Shown: positions 12,490 through 24,168 of the stretch, one piece after another
Layout of the letters: each line of letters begins with the position of its first letter
Numbering within the stretch: position 1 is the first letter of the stretch
DNA from: Punica granatum
Taxonomy: Eukaryota > Streptophyta > Magnoliopsida > Myrtales > Lythraceae
Direction: 5' to 3'
Length of the DNA: 64,000 bases
Assembly: GCF_007655135.1 (NCBI RefSeq)
Contig: NC_045132.1
Coordinates: forward strand, 23,740,354 to 23,804,353
The notes under the pieces: model-generated
What the model was told of the DNA's origin: nothing
Seen by the model: the letters and a program-made list of their open reading frames with translations, nothing else
Database searches by the model: none
Made by a program: the position numbers and the translations under genes

Positions 12490-14284
12490 TCAACTGCAGC
12501 TTCCCCCGCTGTCGTATCTCACGAACCCCATCAGCTCCGGTCCTTCCAACCTCGGGTTGTTCGCATAACTGCATCAAGGAATAGCCCTCATGAGCCAACT
12601 GTTGTAATCGAATTAAGATTAGATTTCATATTCACACCATGACTAGTGACTTGCCTCTCCTCAGAGAATTTGGAGAAGGAGCCCGAAGTGGGTATCGTAC
12701 CGCACAAGTCGTTGTTGGACACGTCTCTGTCAGTTACTCAACAGTCAGTCAACAAATAAAATTAAAAGAAAATTGAAAAACTAATGGGAGGAGGGTGGGT
12801 GGGGGCTCACAAGATCTTGAGGTTTCCCAGCTGGGTAAGCTGTCTGGGGATTCTGCCGGTCAGCCTGTTGCCGTTCAGTCGCCTGCAAATATACGCTTGC
12901 GTGAGCTCTTGGGTTAGCCCCACACCAGTGCCATGATTGCACTCCCTCTGTCCTCTCCTTCTTTAACAGAAACACTGACAAGAAGGAAGGAATCCGATTC
13001 CCAAGCCCCTACACGGGCGGGACCATTGATCGAGGAGCTCGTTTAGCCCATCCAACGGGCTCGGGCCTTCCGGACGGTCCAACCGGCCAGGACCGTAAAA
13101 TTTTCAATCAGAAAAAAAAGATATGATCAAAGCTTGGGAGACTTACAGGAACTTGAGGTTGGCGAGGCTGGAGAGGGAAGCCGGGATGGAGCCGGTGAGG
13201 TTGTTATGGTACAGATCCAAGCTCACGAGGCTCTTCAGCCTCCCGAGCTCCTTCGGTATCGGGCCTTCCAACTTGCTCATGTACAGCTCCCTGCGAGCAA
13301 CAACCCGAACTCATTTTAGTTCGGCACAGGCTAAATCGAATGATAACACAATCATCCACACTGCTTTACTAGAAGAAGGAAGGTTTCGATATCCTTCGAG
13401 GCAGTGAAGATCGATGGTCTAAGGCTCTCTTTAAGGTCTTTCTAACCAATTCCATTCCTAATAAGGTGCCAAATAAAGTGTGCTTAAACTCCACAGAGCT
13501 ATTAATGGTCCCCGATCTATCGGTTGCAGCTTGTTACGCCATCATCAACTATTATACATTATCAAATTTGTTTGATCAAAATCTGTCAAATTCACGTTCA
13601 ATCTGTGCGTCCATGTACGACGAGGTGATTCAGTAGAATTCCAGAGTAGATATTGATTCAGGGAAGGGCTTTTTGTGTTAATGACCTCTTATCACCAGAG
13701 AAAAATCGCCCTAGCCGTGGCTGTCCTAATAACCGTATGTATACTCGGGGGGAGGGGCTGGCCAACACTGACTAACGTTGAGGAGGAGGAGGAGGAGAAA
13801 GGACTCACAAATATTGAAGGCGGTCGAGCTTTCCCAGCTCGGGCACGAGCCTCCCTGACAGCTTTGCATTTCCGAGGTCCCTGCACCGATCGATTTTCAT
13901 ATATACATGAGTCACTAGTCGCGCGTATCGTAACATAAGACCAGCAGTGAAAGGGAACAAAGGAGACTCACAGCCGGGTGACCCGATTCTCGGAATCGCA
14001 CGTAACGTGGAACCAAGTGCAAGGATCCACAAGGGTCGGGTCCCAGCTCTCGAGCACACCGTCCGGGTCCTTCACCGCCCTCCTCAGAGCGTAAAGAGCA
14101 TCCCCTGATCAGGTTCATCGACAAAATCCAATCCATTGTTGTTAGAAAGCAAAACACTCCGAAAACATAAACCGAAACAAAGGGAGGCTCCCGTACCCTC
14201 CGAGTTCGCATTCGCAGACCGAAGGGAGGCCACCGAGAGGACGAGGAAGAGAGCGACGAAGCGAATCAAAGTCCGAAGAGCCAT
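12490..14284 (-). CDS. Secreted leucine-rich-repeat protein (LRR1 / At5g21090 type), seven exons
   Basis: Exons on the minus strand: 14284-14197, 14104-13972, 13880-13809, 13290-13147, 12882-12811, 12726-12655, 12568-12490; 660 coding bases, 219 residues. Family members are small extracellular LRR proteins related to the SERK ectodomain but lacking kinase and membrane parts; some act in defence. Residues 1-27 are a signal peptide (hydrophobic [13 protein letters not shown] core). Then come [33 protein letters not shown] (LRRNT Cys pair), about five 24-residue LRRs of the L-x-x-L-x-L-x-x-N-x-L-x-G-x-I-P kind, each exon being one or two whole repeats, and a cap with [12 protein letters not shown] and [11 protein letters not shown]. 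The sixth intron has a GC donor (AG/GCAAGT); reading through instead would give a wrong tail and lose the conserved [17 protein letters not shown] cap. Confidence 0.93.
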
Positions 14285-14396
14285 CGGATGTGCAAGCTTA
14301 AGAGCAGAGGAGAGGAAGACGAGAGTTAAGGAAGGAAGGAATCAACGGCAAAGGAGGACCGCTAGCAATATGCAGAGCTTTGGTGTGGAGAATTTA

Positions 14397-14403
14397 ATTT
14401 ATA
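14397..14403 (-). promoter_or_regulatory. TATA box of the LRR gene at 14284
   Basis: TATAAAT on the minus strand, 113 bases before the ATG, which would leave a 5' UTR of roughly 80 bases. Position and sequence fit a plant TATA box; no other element was checked. Confidence 0.5.
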
Positions 14404-14404
14404 G

Positions 14405-15791
14405 AGACCATATAAAGAACGGGGACTGCTCTTAGTCTTTTTTAATGGAAGTGGGTCTTTGCTAGTGTACTTTCACATCCCCTACTCATTTTCTTTTAAA
14501 CTCTCTTTTTTTAAAAAAAAAATTTGGCGTATCGAATAAAACCCTGACTCATAATTCCCGACTCTCTTATCCTTAACATGCTATCTCTACGTGACTACTG
14601 CTGCGGCCTGCGCGGCAGTTAGGCCATCCGTCGTATTGTTTGAATTAGATTAGGGTTGCGTTTGGTTTCAGAGTTAAAGTAATTTTAATTTTGATTTTGA
14701 TTTTGATTTTGATTGTGGAAAAGGATAAATGAGATGGTATTATAAATTTAACTTGGAAAACGTGTATTTTTGTTATGTAGTGGATAGAGTTAAAATTAAA
14801 ATCATAATTTTAAAATCGAATTATGAAAACAAACAGGCCCTAGGTTTTGTTTGGAGAAATTGTGGAGGGTTTATGTTGTTTGAATTTTTAAATTTCCTTT
14901 TAAATTCTTTTGGAGGCAAAAGGGTCAAATAATAATTTATTCAAACAATATTTTCTTTTTCAATTAAAAAGAAGTGGTACTATACACATATTTAAATACG
15001 TAGTGAAAGTTTAAAGGCACCCATTAGGGGCACATTAGTTTAGAACGAGGGGGCATCGACAGTAGGGAATAATTTGACTTGGAAATCTGTGGTGGTCTGA
15101 GCACAAGACAGAGACATATATACATATATGCTCATTCTATTCTGTCCCAAAAAAAAAAAAAAAGTTAGAATGTAAAACTTTAAAAAATGTTGTCTTAATA
15201 TATCGATGGGCATTTAGATTTGTCCGACTAATCTCAATAAGCCACGCGAACACTTTACGAGCTCGTAGTAAAGTAATTAAGTTGAGTCGCACATGTGATA
15301 TATGGAAGTTCTCCTAATCAAATTAACGGTGACTTAAACTTGAATCTTATCGAATGAGCCGCCTTGTTTCACTGCCATCCAACCAGCTTTATTAAATATA
15401 AATTTAAATTAATTTTATATTTGGATAAATTGGTGCATGGGTTCTCTCTTGTTCCCAATAAGATGTGCGATTCCCCATCAGAACTTACTTTGTTCATATA
15501 TTCTTAGATTCTGTTTCTGTGTCTTTGTGAGGCTCAATTTAAATGCATGCATGCGCTTTATTTGTATGTATATATCAAAGCTTTGGGCAGTGTCCAAAGT
15601 AAACTAATTCTCCCAATGCAACCCACCGAATATAATTATTGTTATGCTTACACTACATCAATTTAATTAATGTAATTCGGTCCAACGAGATTCCGACATG
15701 ACCGCACTGCTTCGCGAGTCGCATTTCCGTTGTATTGAATGCAGTGAAATCCGTATAAAAAACTAGCAAAACCACATATAGATTAACGCTT

Positions 15792-15829
<38 letters not shown>

Positions 15830-15889
15830 TAGGCTAATCGGAGCAGCAGCTCAGTAAATGTAAAACAACAAAACTAATATAAGATACGC
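14405..15889. other. Intergenic DNA with a MITE and TA repeat
   Basis: Upstream DNA of the LRR gene. It holds MITE copy 2 (listed separately) and a TA microsatellite at about 15797-15826. No gene is seen. Confidence 0.5.
14653..14840. mobile_element. Tourist-like MITE, family 1, copy 2
   Basis: Opens GGGTTGCGTTTGGTTTC, has four GATTTT units, the TATAAATTTAACTTGG core, and closes AAAACAAACAGGCCC. The ends are imperfect inverted copies of each other. Confidence 0.75.
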
Positions 15890-16300
15890 ATATACACATG
15901 CATATTAAACCGATAAGAACCTCCCATAATTTAGTCACTACAACCGACGCGATCCCTATATTGTGAGTGAAACCGCTCAACCATCTTCCATCACTATCTC
16001 GAAGTAGACCTCCCGTCCCTGCAGCTCTAGGGTTCCCTTTCGAGGCACCATCCTTATTAAGCTTGAGCCAATCACTATTGGGTTTAACCCAAGAGATGAA
16101 CCTCCATTCTCGAGATTGTTTATGACCATTAAGGGCTGAAGTCATGGCTTCGGAACTCTCCTTGGAGAACTGAAGCACCGAACCTGTGATATTAGTGGGG
16201 CATTGAAAAGAAGGGTCGAACAACTCCTTATTTCTCCACTCCCAAAGCTTCCAACAGCTAACACCAAAAATACCCGCCCATCGGACCATTAGGATCAGCC
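15890..16300 (-). pseudogene. LINE-type retroelement remnant, RNase H region
   Basis: A minus-strand open stretch reads WRNKELFDP, then WVKPNSDWLKLNKDGASKGN, GTGGLLRDSDGRWLSGF and a degraded end around VTKLWEVLIGL. This is the order seen in the plant LINE RNase H-like domain (RVT_3), where the Asp of the N-x-DGA motif is the first catalytic residue. The reverse transcriptase that should precede it is absent and the reading frame runs into unrelated sequence, so it is a dead fragment. A roughly 30-base sequence at its downstream end (near 15878-15910) recurs near 17907-17937. Confidence 0.72.
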
Positions 16301-18364
16301 TTATACCTCCTCAGGTTCATCATTAACCACTCATGTAATGGTAACGAGAAGAAGGTAGAGTGTAAAAATAAGAAGGGAGAAAGCGTAAATTTTGATCTGA
16401 AGAAGTGAACTTTAGCTTTACTTAAATACTTTTAGTGCCTAAGTTTTCGAGAAAGTGTATATGTTATTTATGTATATTTACCAAATATTCTTGTATTAAT
16501 TTTAATCTCTTTTTTTATAATAAAAATGGAAAAAAGAAGAGAAACAATATGATCATCAGGTCCACATACACAAACAGTGGGATAATCAGTGATTGCTGCA
16601 TGTGAGGGACTCTTCTTTTCATGTTCGACATAATACTAAGTCGGGTCTCTCTCTTCTGTCCAATATTGCTTTAGTTTTCCCTCTTACTAGTGTCATTATC
16701 ATATGGTCAAAGAACTAATCTTTGCTTTAGTCAACTAACTTTCTTCGGGTTTGAATGCTCGCGCTCAAGACCCCTCCCGTTTTGCTTCGATAGAATGCTC
16801 GTAGAGACTTTTCGCATTTATTAGATGCTCAGGATCTTCAAGTACTTATGGATCCAAGAGCTCCGATACTTCTCTCCCGAATTCCAAAAAAGTGTCAGGA
16901 AGGAATTTCAATCGAAGTATCGGCTCGCAAACTGCAACTATATTTGTATTCATTTCTTCTACTTATTTATATCTGTCTTCTACCGTGACTTGACTTGGAA
17001 GACTCCACTAGACGTTTGCTCGGTATCATAGTTTCCCGTTACATTCCGAGAGTGGATTAGTCTTCTTCGCCAGATCATCATTAGACCGATAATTAACTTT
17101 TGAACGAGATTATGGTGGTGGTGTGTGGTAGACCCGAAAGATGGACTTGCATGCGTGATTTCCATTTTCCACTTCCTGAAAAGAAGTGATTTTGACTAAG
17201 CCAAGAGCACTAATGATTTCATCTTTCTCACATTGCAATTGAAAGTCTTCCTATGGTCTCCATTAATGTTCTTCAAAGGGAAAAGTTTTCCATACGGGCC
17301 ATGATTGTATAATCACTTCCACACGAATACCCACCTTGGGACCCATTGTCTTTTCCATGAAGGAATCAAGTGGGTGCAGCATACAACATTTGACTCCTCA
17401 TTACGGTCAATTTTTTATTCCATGATGCCACGTAAGGACGACAACCGTGATATCAGGGGCCAATCCAAACACGATAACACAGTGGCACTCGCATCAGACA
17501 TTTTCGAATTTAAGTGGGGGCAACAAAGGCGTACTGTAGTTAGCTTCACCTGCTGTAAATACTACGAGTTGGGTTTGGATTTAGAGTTTGGTTGAGTTAA
17601 ATTTTGATTTTAATTAATTTGTAATGATTTTATTGTTGAATTATGAGAAAAAATATGAAAAAGTAATGAATAGTTGAGAAAATTTAATATTAAAAATTGA
17701 TTTGAATGATTAAAAAATATTAAAAAATTTAAAAAGTAATAATTATATTGTTGAATTGAAGATAAATAGAGTTGATTCGTCGTTAGGTCTGGGAAGGCTC
17801 CAAGCCTCCAACACTACCGCTAGTGTTTTCATTTTTTCTTCAGTTTTAACTCGTATTATATCCACACTCTGTATTTGTGATTATCCTTTTACATGAATCC
17901 AACCATATAAGATACGCATATACACATGCATATTAACCGTACGCTTGTCCTTGCTTCAGGGGAAACAACTAACATAAGAAATAACCATACGCTTAAAGTT
18001 AGAATTAAGAAGAAAATTGCTCGATTTAGTTTTTGATCGAGACATACATAACTAACTCGACCATCCATACGCTTAAAGGAAATTAGTTTTTCGTTTTTGT
18101 TTTTTCCCCCAATTTTCCTTTTACAAAAGAACACAAGTAAGGGGTCAGACCTAAAAAAAAGCCTCTTTTTTCCTGCTTTTCTTTTTGTTCTAGTTTTTGA
18201 ATCAACAAATCACTGACCAACTTGTCCACTGTAAAGGGAACATTTTTTTTTTGCATGTTTTGTACCCATCAAAATTACATTTAAGGGAAAAAAAAGAAAG
18301 AAACAATGTTCTTGTTTGTTCTTTCCCTCCCTTAACTATTCAAAACTGAAATCCACTTTATTTT
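16301..18364. other. Intergenic DNA with a probable AT-rich MITE
   Basis: No gene seen. At about 17564-17790 lies a stretch with ATTGTTGAATT units and AGTAATGAATAGTTGAGAAA, which is the reverse orientation of the family 2 elements at 25.8, 26.8 and 59.9 kb. From about 18190 the DNA is homologous to 23480 onward, the start of the segmental duplication. Confidence 0.5.
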
Positions 18365-18567
18365 TAATAGAGAAGATTATCCCAAATCTTAGCATATCTT
18401 ATGTCATTATAGCTCATTATAACTTACTCTGTATATATTACGTATTTTAGTCATGTTTAGATTGTTTCTGTTCACAGAACACTGTATACGACTATATATT
18501 ATAATGAAATTCACCTCACCTAATCAAGTGAGGATTCAGCCATTATTCTCTTCTTTACCTTTCTTTA
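18365..18567 (+). repeat. Left LTR of the mini-copia element
   Basis: 203 bases, TAATAGAGAAG to TTCTTTA, followed at once by the primer-binding site. It should hold the promoter of the element. Confidence 0.9.
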
Positions 18568-18692
18568 TGGTATTAGAGCTCTAAATCGGGATAACACCCG
18601 TATTGCTTCCTATCTCTTTTGATCCTTACCTGTGGCTTTTCTCTGCCCTTCTCACAGTCCTCTTAATCTCTCCCATTCTTACTTCTACACTC

Positions 18693-20009
18693 ATGGCTGA
18701 TACTAACAATACCTCACTCATTCCTTCTTCATCATCAACTATTATTCAAACTCCTTCAAGTATCCCGACTATTCCTGTCAAATTTAATGGAAGAAATTAT
18801 CTATACTGGAAGGGTGTTATGACACCTCTACTTGCTACCTATGGGTTGCTGGACCACGTTGAAGGTCGAACAGTTGCACCAAACAAAACCATTACCGAAG
18901 CAGATGGAGTTACAACACCTAATCCCGACTATCTGAGGTGGGAATCCAGAGACAATTTTGCACTAACCTGTGTGATGCTTGCAGTAACAGAGGAAATAGG
19001 CGTCACCATTCTTGCTGCTAAGACTTCTCAGGAGGCGTGGGCATCCCTTGCCACCTCGTTTCTCACTCAAACCGCTGCACAGGAGGATCTTCTTGATCAA
19101 CAGTGGCGTGACCTGAAGAAAGGGAGTCAGTCAATGGCAAAATTCATCGGAACGGTGAAAGAACAGGCTCTACGATATGCCCAAATCGGAAAACCTAAAA
19201 CACCAGCAGACATCAATCGCAGAATCTACACAGGGCTCGTTCCCGATTGGGAACCGATTGTTTTAGCCCAGTCAGAGCGGATGCTTACTATGAGTACCGA
19301 CGAGCTTCAATCTCTGCTTGTTGGTCACGAAGAGCGCCGCCTCTACGCTCACGGACCTCAGTCGAATCCCTCTGCGAGTGCTCCACTTTCAGGTTTGCTT
19401 GGCGCAGGACCTACAAAAGTTCTCTACACGGACGGGCGAAAGGGAAGCAACGGCAGCAAGAAGAACTACGGGAAGAACAACGCCGGCAAGAAGAACTCTT
19501 GTAGCAGAGGCGGCTTGGGAGGCTCGGGTAACACGGCTGATCGTCGCTCTGTCAGTGGTTTCATTGTTTTCCTTGGCTCCAATCCCGTCTCTTGGAGCTC
19601 CAAAAAGCAGAGGACAGTCGCCCGGTCGAGTACTGAGTCTGAGTACAAGAGTCTCGCCAATGCCACTGCTGAAATTTTATGGCTTCAGTCTCTCCTTCGG
19701 GAACTTGGGATTTCACAGTGTCACCCTCCGACTCTTTGGTGCGACAATATCTCTGCGATTTATCTCACTGCGAATCCTATCTTTCATGCTCGGACCAAGC
19801 ACATTGAGATTGACTATCACTTTGTGCGAGAGCGTTTCATGCATAAGCAACTATCTATTCGCTTCATTAACTCTGATGAACAGTTAGCCGATGCACTCAC
19901 CAAGGGTCTATCTTCTTCACGCTTTGCAGACATTCGGTCCAAGTTTCACGTGGCGAAGTCCCCGTTCAGCTTGCGGGGGAGTAATAGAGAAGATTATCCC
20001 AAATCTTAG
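18693..20009 (+). CDS. copia gag joined in frame to the C-terminal RNase H part of pol
   Basis: A single open frame of 438 residues from the ATG at 18693 (the frame is open from 18603) to a TAG inside the right LTR. The first 230 or so residues are a copia gag of the UBN2/DUF4219 kind: [62 protein letters not shown] basic Gly/Lys/Asn region follows with no CCHC knuckle. At about [14 protein letters not shown] the frame passes straight into copia RNase [61 protein letters not shown]. The join removes the first catalytic Asp (normally in Y-x-D-A-D-W-A-G), so the domain should be inactive, though the Glu and later Asp remain. No stop or frameshift interrupts it. Confidence 0.88.
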   Translation: MADTNNTSLIPSSSSTIIQTPSSIPTIPVKFNGRNYLYWKGVMTPLLATYGLLDHVEGRTVAPNKTITEADGVTTPNPDYLRWESRDNFALTCVMLAVTEEIGVTILAAKTSQEAWASLATSFLTQTAAQEDLLDQQWRDLKKGSQSMAKFIGTVKEQALRYAQIGKPKTPADINRRIYTGLVPDWEPIVLAQSERMLTMSTDELQSLLVGHEERRLYAHGPQSNPSASAPLSGLLGAGPTKVLYTDGRKGSNGSKKNYGKNNAGKKNSCSRGGLGGSGNTADRRSVSGFIVFLGSNPVSWSSKKQRTVARSSTESEYKSLANATAEILWLQSLLRELGISQCHPPTLWCDNISAIYLTANPIFHARTKHIEIDYHFVRERFMHKQLSIRFINSDEQLADALTKGLSSSRFADIRSKFHVAKSPFSLRGSNREDYPKS

Positions 20010-20184
20010 CATATCTTATGTCATTATAGCTCATTATAACTTACTCTATATATATTATGTATTTTAGTCATGTTTAGATTGTTTTTGTTCACAGAACACT
20101 GTATACGACTATATATTACAATGAAATTCACTTCACCTAATCAAGTGAGGATTCAGCCATTATTCTCTTCTTTACATTTCTTTA
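19982..20184 (+). repeat. Right LTR of the mini-copia element
   Basis: Same length as the left LTR with about six substitutions and no gaps. The last nine codons of the gag/RNase H frame lie inside it. The ATTTT duplication follows at 20185. Confidence 0.9.
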
Positions 20185-20390
20185 ATTTTGACTCATCATG
20201 AGTGGTCAATGTATTTGTACAATTTCAAATCATTTTCACGAGGAAGAAGTCTTAATTTTAGACTTGTTGAGGGGATTTCATTAATTTCACTTCTTCATTA
20301 TGAAGATACTGAAAAGAAAAAAAAATGGCCATACAATCGGATTTGAGAGGAAATACTTGAATTTTTCTTCGTGATGTAAATATATAATAA

Positions 20391-20567
20391 GGCATTTGGT
20401 TTCAGAGTTAAACTAAGTTTGATTTTGATTTTGATTTTGATTGTGGAAAAAGACAAATGAGATGGTATTATAAATTTGACTTGGGAAACGTGTGTTTTTG
20501 TTATGTAGTGGGTAAAGTTAAAATTAAAATCATGATTCTAAAATCACATCATAAAACCAAACGGGAC
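20391..20567. mobile_element. Tourist-like MITE, family 1, copy 3, with TAA target duplication
   Basis: Opens GGCATTTGGTTTC and closes AAAACCAAACGGGAC, flanked by TAA at 20388-20390 and 20568-20570, the size and base bias of PIF/Harbinger insertions. The corresponding site in copy B (about 24100-24118) has no insertion. Confidence 0.8.
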
Positions 20568-20628
20568 TAAGCCTCCCATTTACTTTCATTTTGTACATTA
20601 ATGTGATTCCAATCTATTGATCAAAGCT

Positions 20629-22142
20629 TCAAATCTTTGGATCTCGTATTATGGTGGTCACTGCATATCCTGCAAAAGAGAAAAACGTATGACTTTAAAA
20701 CTAGTATTGCAGCTTCAAGATTTTGGATTTAATGTTACGATTGGAACTGCTCATACGAAAATAATAATTTAATCATATTTTTATTTTTTGAAATGATGAA
20801 GTAATTTCTCTGTACTTTTAATGTTGGGGGGACGGACAGTTTCTTACAAAATATTATCCAAGACGTTCCTATCCAATGATCATCGAGAAATTTCATATGT
20901 TAATAATCATGAAGAATGTTTCAGCTTAATAGTTAATCTCTATATAGCATGCAGATGGAAAAATAATAAAAGCAGGTTCATTCAGCTAATTATGGAGAGG
21001 GACTTACCGAACTTGCAGACTGCACACACGAACAAGATCAATGACCTCTATCTGGATAGTGTTGCTTAACTTGTCGATGTTCAGTCTCCTGAAACCCATC
21101 GATCAGGCAAACTTATTTTAGAAGTGAACTTTGAATTAACATCTCTCAACCGAATCGAAGCGTAAAGACAATAATGCAAATGACTTCGTACTATCATTAA
21201 AGCTTCAACTGAAAATTTTCCTTTTGCAAGCAGATCAAGGAATTATTCGATCGATATCAAGATCATTAAGAGCTTAATACGTACATAAACCTCAAGGACT
21301 TCAAGTTGCCATGGGATTTAGGAATGGGCCCAACGATATTATTCTGGTAGAGGCCCAAGCTCACAAGCTTTGTCAACCTCCCGAACTCCTTCGGAATGGA
21401 TCCATCAATCTTACTCCCATATACATTCCTACAAGTGTAATTCAACATTGATTTTGATTTCTAGCAGATAAATAAAATGGGAAATTCCTATTATTTTAGT
21501 CTCATATATTTTCCAAATATTGTTGGGATTTAATAAATTAATTAATAAAAAGTTTATTGATCATGATAACTCACACAGGTACTGTAGGTTAGTCAAGAGG
21601 CCGAGCTCGGGGACAAGAGGCCCTGAAATTCCTACAACCCCAAGGTCCCTTCCGTGAACAGAATCCAAATTTCAGATCTCCAAGAAAACAATTTTATCTT
21701 CCATGAAATATCCAATACACACACACACACATATATATATATGTATATATATCTTAAAGTCAGAGTCTTTACTCACACTCTGGTGACGCCGTCCTCGAGA
21801 TTACACGTAACATGAAACCATCGGCATGGGTTTCGGCACTGTTGGGTCCCAGCTCTGGAGGACATTATTATTATTTTGGTGAAAGACATTATTTGGGTCC
21901 ATCAGCTTGGTTTTCCATCCGTAAAGGATATCGACTGCGTGCATCCAAAGATAAAAAGGAGAGAATACAAGCGAGAAGAAACACCACACAACAGAGGAAA
22001 AAGGTTTGACGTGTCATATCTCTTATGATTTACTTACATCGTGATCGATTAATTAGATGGGTGTACGTACCCTCGGAGTTACAGTTCGGCAACAATGGAG
22101 GCGACTAATACGAAAGGGATGAGGATTAGTCTTAGAGGCCAT
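20629..22142 (-). pseudogene. Broken LRR gene, paralogue of the gene at 24169-25664
   Basis: All seven exon positions can still be matched to the intact neighbour, at roughly 22142-22070, 21925-21780, 21649-21578, 21426-21284, 21093-21011, 20873-20822 and 20661-20629. Exon 1 has a one-base insertion after the fourth codon and a two-base loss near its end, so the signal peptide is out of frame with the rest. Exon 2 has a partial internal duplication (an extra Asn-rich stretch before VLQSWDPT) and a one-base insertion at the PCTWFHVTC Cys pair, which leads to a stop. Exons 3 to 5 still read as LRRs ([33 protein letters not shown]), but exon 6 reads NVLDNIL then a stop. Product function is lost; a transcript is still possible. 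Confidence 0.88.
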
Positions 22143-24168
22143 GAAGGAGCAGTAGATAGCTAATTGCATTTTGAGCTGAACTTCGGTCCTCCCATTTATA
22201 TTACATATATAACTTTAAGGTTCAAAGAATTGGTCAATATTAATTGACGCCGTCCCATCATAAAACAGAAAATAATAAATTGGAAATTAAGGTAAAAGGA
22301 AAAGTCAATGCTCTGACTTTGAAGAGTGAGCAAGCACAGAAGTTTCATTGAAGCCATCGTTTCAGAAGCTCCGGGGAGTGCATAATAAACATTGTCCGGC
22401 ATGTTAGTCGATAGTAGGCCATGAAATTAATTCATTCTTCGAGCAGTATCGGTATTCTATGTCCTCTTCGTTACCGGGACGGGAGAGCCATCTTCCACCA
22501 GCAGGAAGTCTTGAACCAATAACGTATCATACTAGAGTTCGTCGAAGAAAGATACTGAAATTATTTACATATCGTTTAGATCGAGGATCCGTTTCTCGAA
22601 GGTCAATCCTTTCAGAGAATTTTATATCTTATAACGAAAGTGTAGGACATTGCTGTCAAATAGGTGCATATTAAATGGATAATAGCACAGAAGACCAAAT
22701 CCTCAATGCGGAAATTCCAAGTTGTTACGCTTACAAGATCATAATGATTAATGGCATGGTCAAACCGCACATGGGTCTCAGCAAGCATTGTATCATCCTT
22801 ACCTTTTGGACTGCCCGATTGTCCCAGAGGAATTCAGACTTACGCTTCCAAATATTATATGCTGTGAAAACCGATTCCATATTGTATAATCATCTTGTCG
22901 TTTCACATACCGAAGACGTGCCAAAAGAAAGATTAGATATTCATGGGCCGTTTGGATTCAGAGTTAAAATTACTTTGATTTTGATTTTGATTTTGATTTT
23001 GATTTTGATTGTGAAAAATGACAAATGAGATATGATTATAAATTTGACTTGGGAAACATGTGTTTTTGTTGTGTAGTGTGTTGAGTTAAAGTTAAAATTA
23101 AAGTTAAAATCAAATTTTTTTGAATCCAAACGGGGCCTCATCTCACTCAACCCTAGAAAATATGCAGTAGTAAGGAAAGACCAGCAACAGCTCGGTCGAA
23201 ATGCCAGATCCAACATGATCTATGTTACATTGACTGCGCAAACAAACATATCACACGCTGCCGACCTTTTGCACATAAAATGCGAATCAAGCAACCGAGA
23301 CACCCGGAGATGAAAATCAAGCGTTGCTGAAACCGAACTAGATCGAGCAAATCTTGGAGGAATTATGGAGATGGAAATCGCCACTGCAGCATGAGAATGA
23401 TTATGAAAACTGAACACCCCAAAATTCTGCGAGGAAAGCAAACATGCTACTTCCCTCCCATGTAGAGAACATCTTTTTGCATATGTTTTGAATCAACAAA
23501 TTACTGAGTTGAATGACAGTCTTTTATTTACCCAAGAAAAAAAAATCAACAATTACTGACCAACTAGTGTTCATGGATTTATTTTTTTTGCATTTTTTTA
23601 CCCATTAAAATTATATTGAGAAACTGTTTCAATACATTAGGCCCATCAACCCCTTATATAACAATAAAAAAAATTATATTAAAAATAATGTTGTTCCTCT
23701 TCTTTCTTTCCCTTCCTTAATTATTCAAATCTGAAATCCACTTTGCTATGACTCATCACGAGGGGGCAATGTGTGTATACTTATATACACATACATACAT
23801 AGATACATATATATATATACTCAGTCTAATTTCAAATCATTTTCATGAGAAAAATGTCTTTATTGTGTACTACCCGTGCTCTTTTATTATTAGTTATTTA
23901 AATTTTTTTTTATTATACTAGGTCTTGCGTTTTTATTGTAACTGGACAAAAAAAAAAAAGTCTTTGTTGGGGGATTCCATTTCATTATTTCGCTCCTTCA
24001 TTATGATGATACTGAAGAAACGCAATACAAATACACAATCGGACTTGAGAGCTAGGAAACTCGAAATTTATTGGTGACATAATATATATATGTATGTATG
24101 ATGGGGTCTATATGAGCCTCCCATTATCTGTCATTTTATAAGTTAATGTGATTCCAATAAATTGATCG
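22143..24168. other. Upstream DNA of the dead LRR gene and the A/B junction
   Basis: It holds DNA matching the upstream region of the intact LRR gene (for example AAATCCTCAATGCGGAAATT near 22700), a MITE (next entry), then at 23235-23470 a piece matching COL intron 3 at 27855-28105. Copy B begins near 23477. No gene is seen. Confidence 0.6.
22944..23137. mobile_element. Tourist-like MITE, family 1, copy 4
   Basis: Opens GGGCCGTTTGGATTCAG and closes TTGAATCCAAACGGGGCC, a near-perfect terminal inverted repeat of about 15 bases. TCA precedes it at 22941-22943 and follows it at 23138-23140. Five GATTTT units lie inside the left end. Confidence 0.8.

Larger units (their letters stand above)
18365..20184 (+). 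mobile_element. Short Ty1/copia LTR retrotransposon with internal deletion
   Basis: The LTRs are 18365-18567 and 19982-20184, both 203 bases with about six differences. A perfect five-base target duplication ATTTT sits at 18360-18364 and 20185-20189. The primer site TGGTATTAGAGCTC (resembling the copia iMet-type TGGTATCAGAGC) begins at 18568, directly after the left LTR, and a GCGGGGGAG purine tract precedes the right LTR. The LTRs run TA...TA, not TG...CA. Only 1.4 kb lie between them, far less than the 4-5 kb of a full element, so protease, integrase and reverse transcriptase are missing. The matching place in copy B (near 23752) has no insertion. Few LTR differences suggest a fairly recent insertion. 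Confidence 0.93.
18190..23476. repeat. Segmental duplication, copy A
   Basis: It aligns by eye, segment after segment, with copy B at 23477-28107: the shared left part before the retroelement (GAAATCCACTTT), CAAATCATTTTCA, the seven LRR exons, the LRR upstream region (AGTCAATGCTCTGACTTTGA) and a piece of COL intron 3 (GAGGAAAGCAAACATGCTAC). Copy A carries a copia insertion and two family 1 MITEs absent from B, has a broken LRR gene, and lacks the DNA that holds COL exons 3 and 4 in B. Confidence 0.85.
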
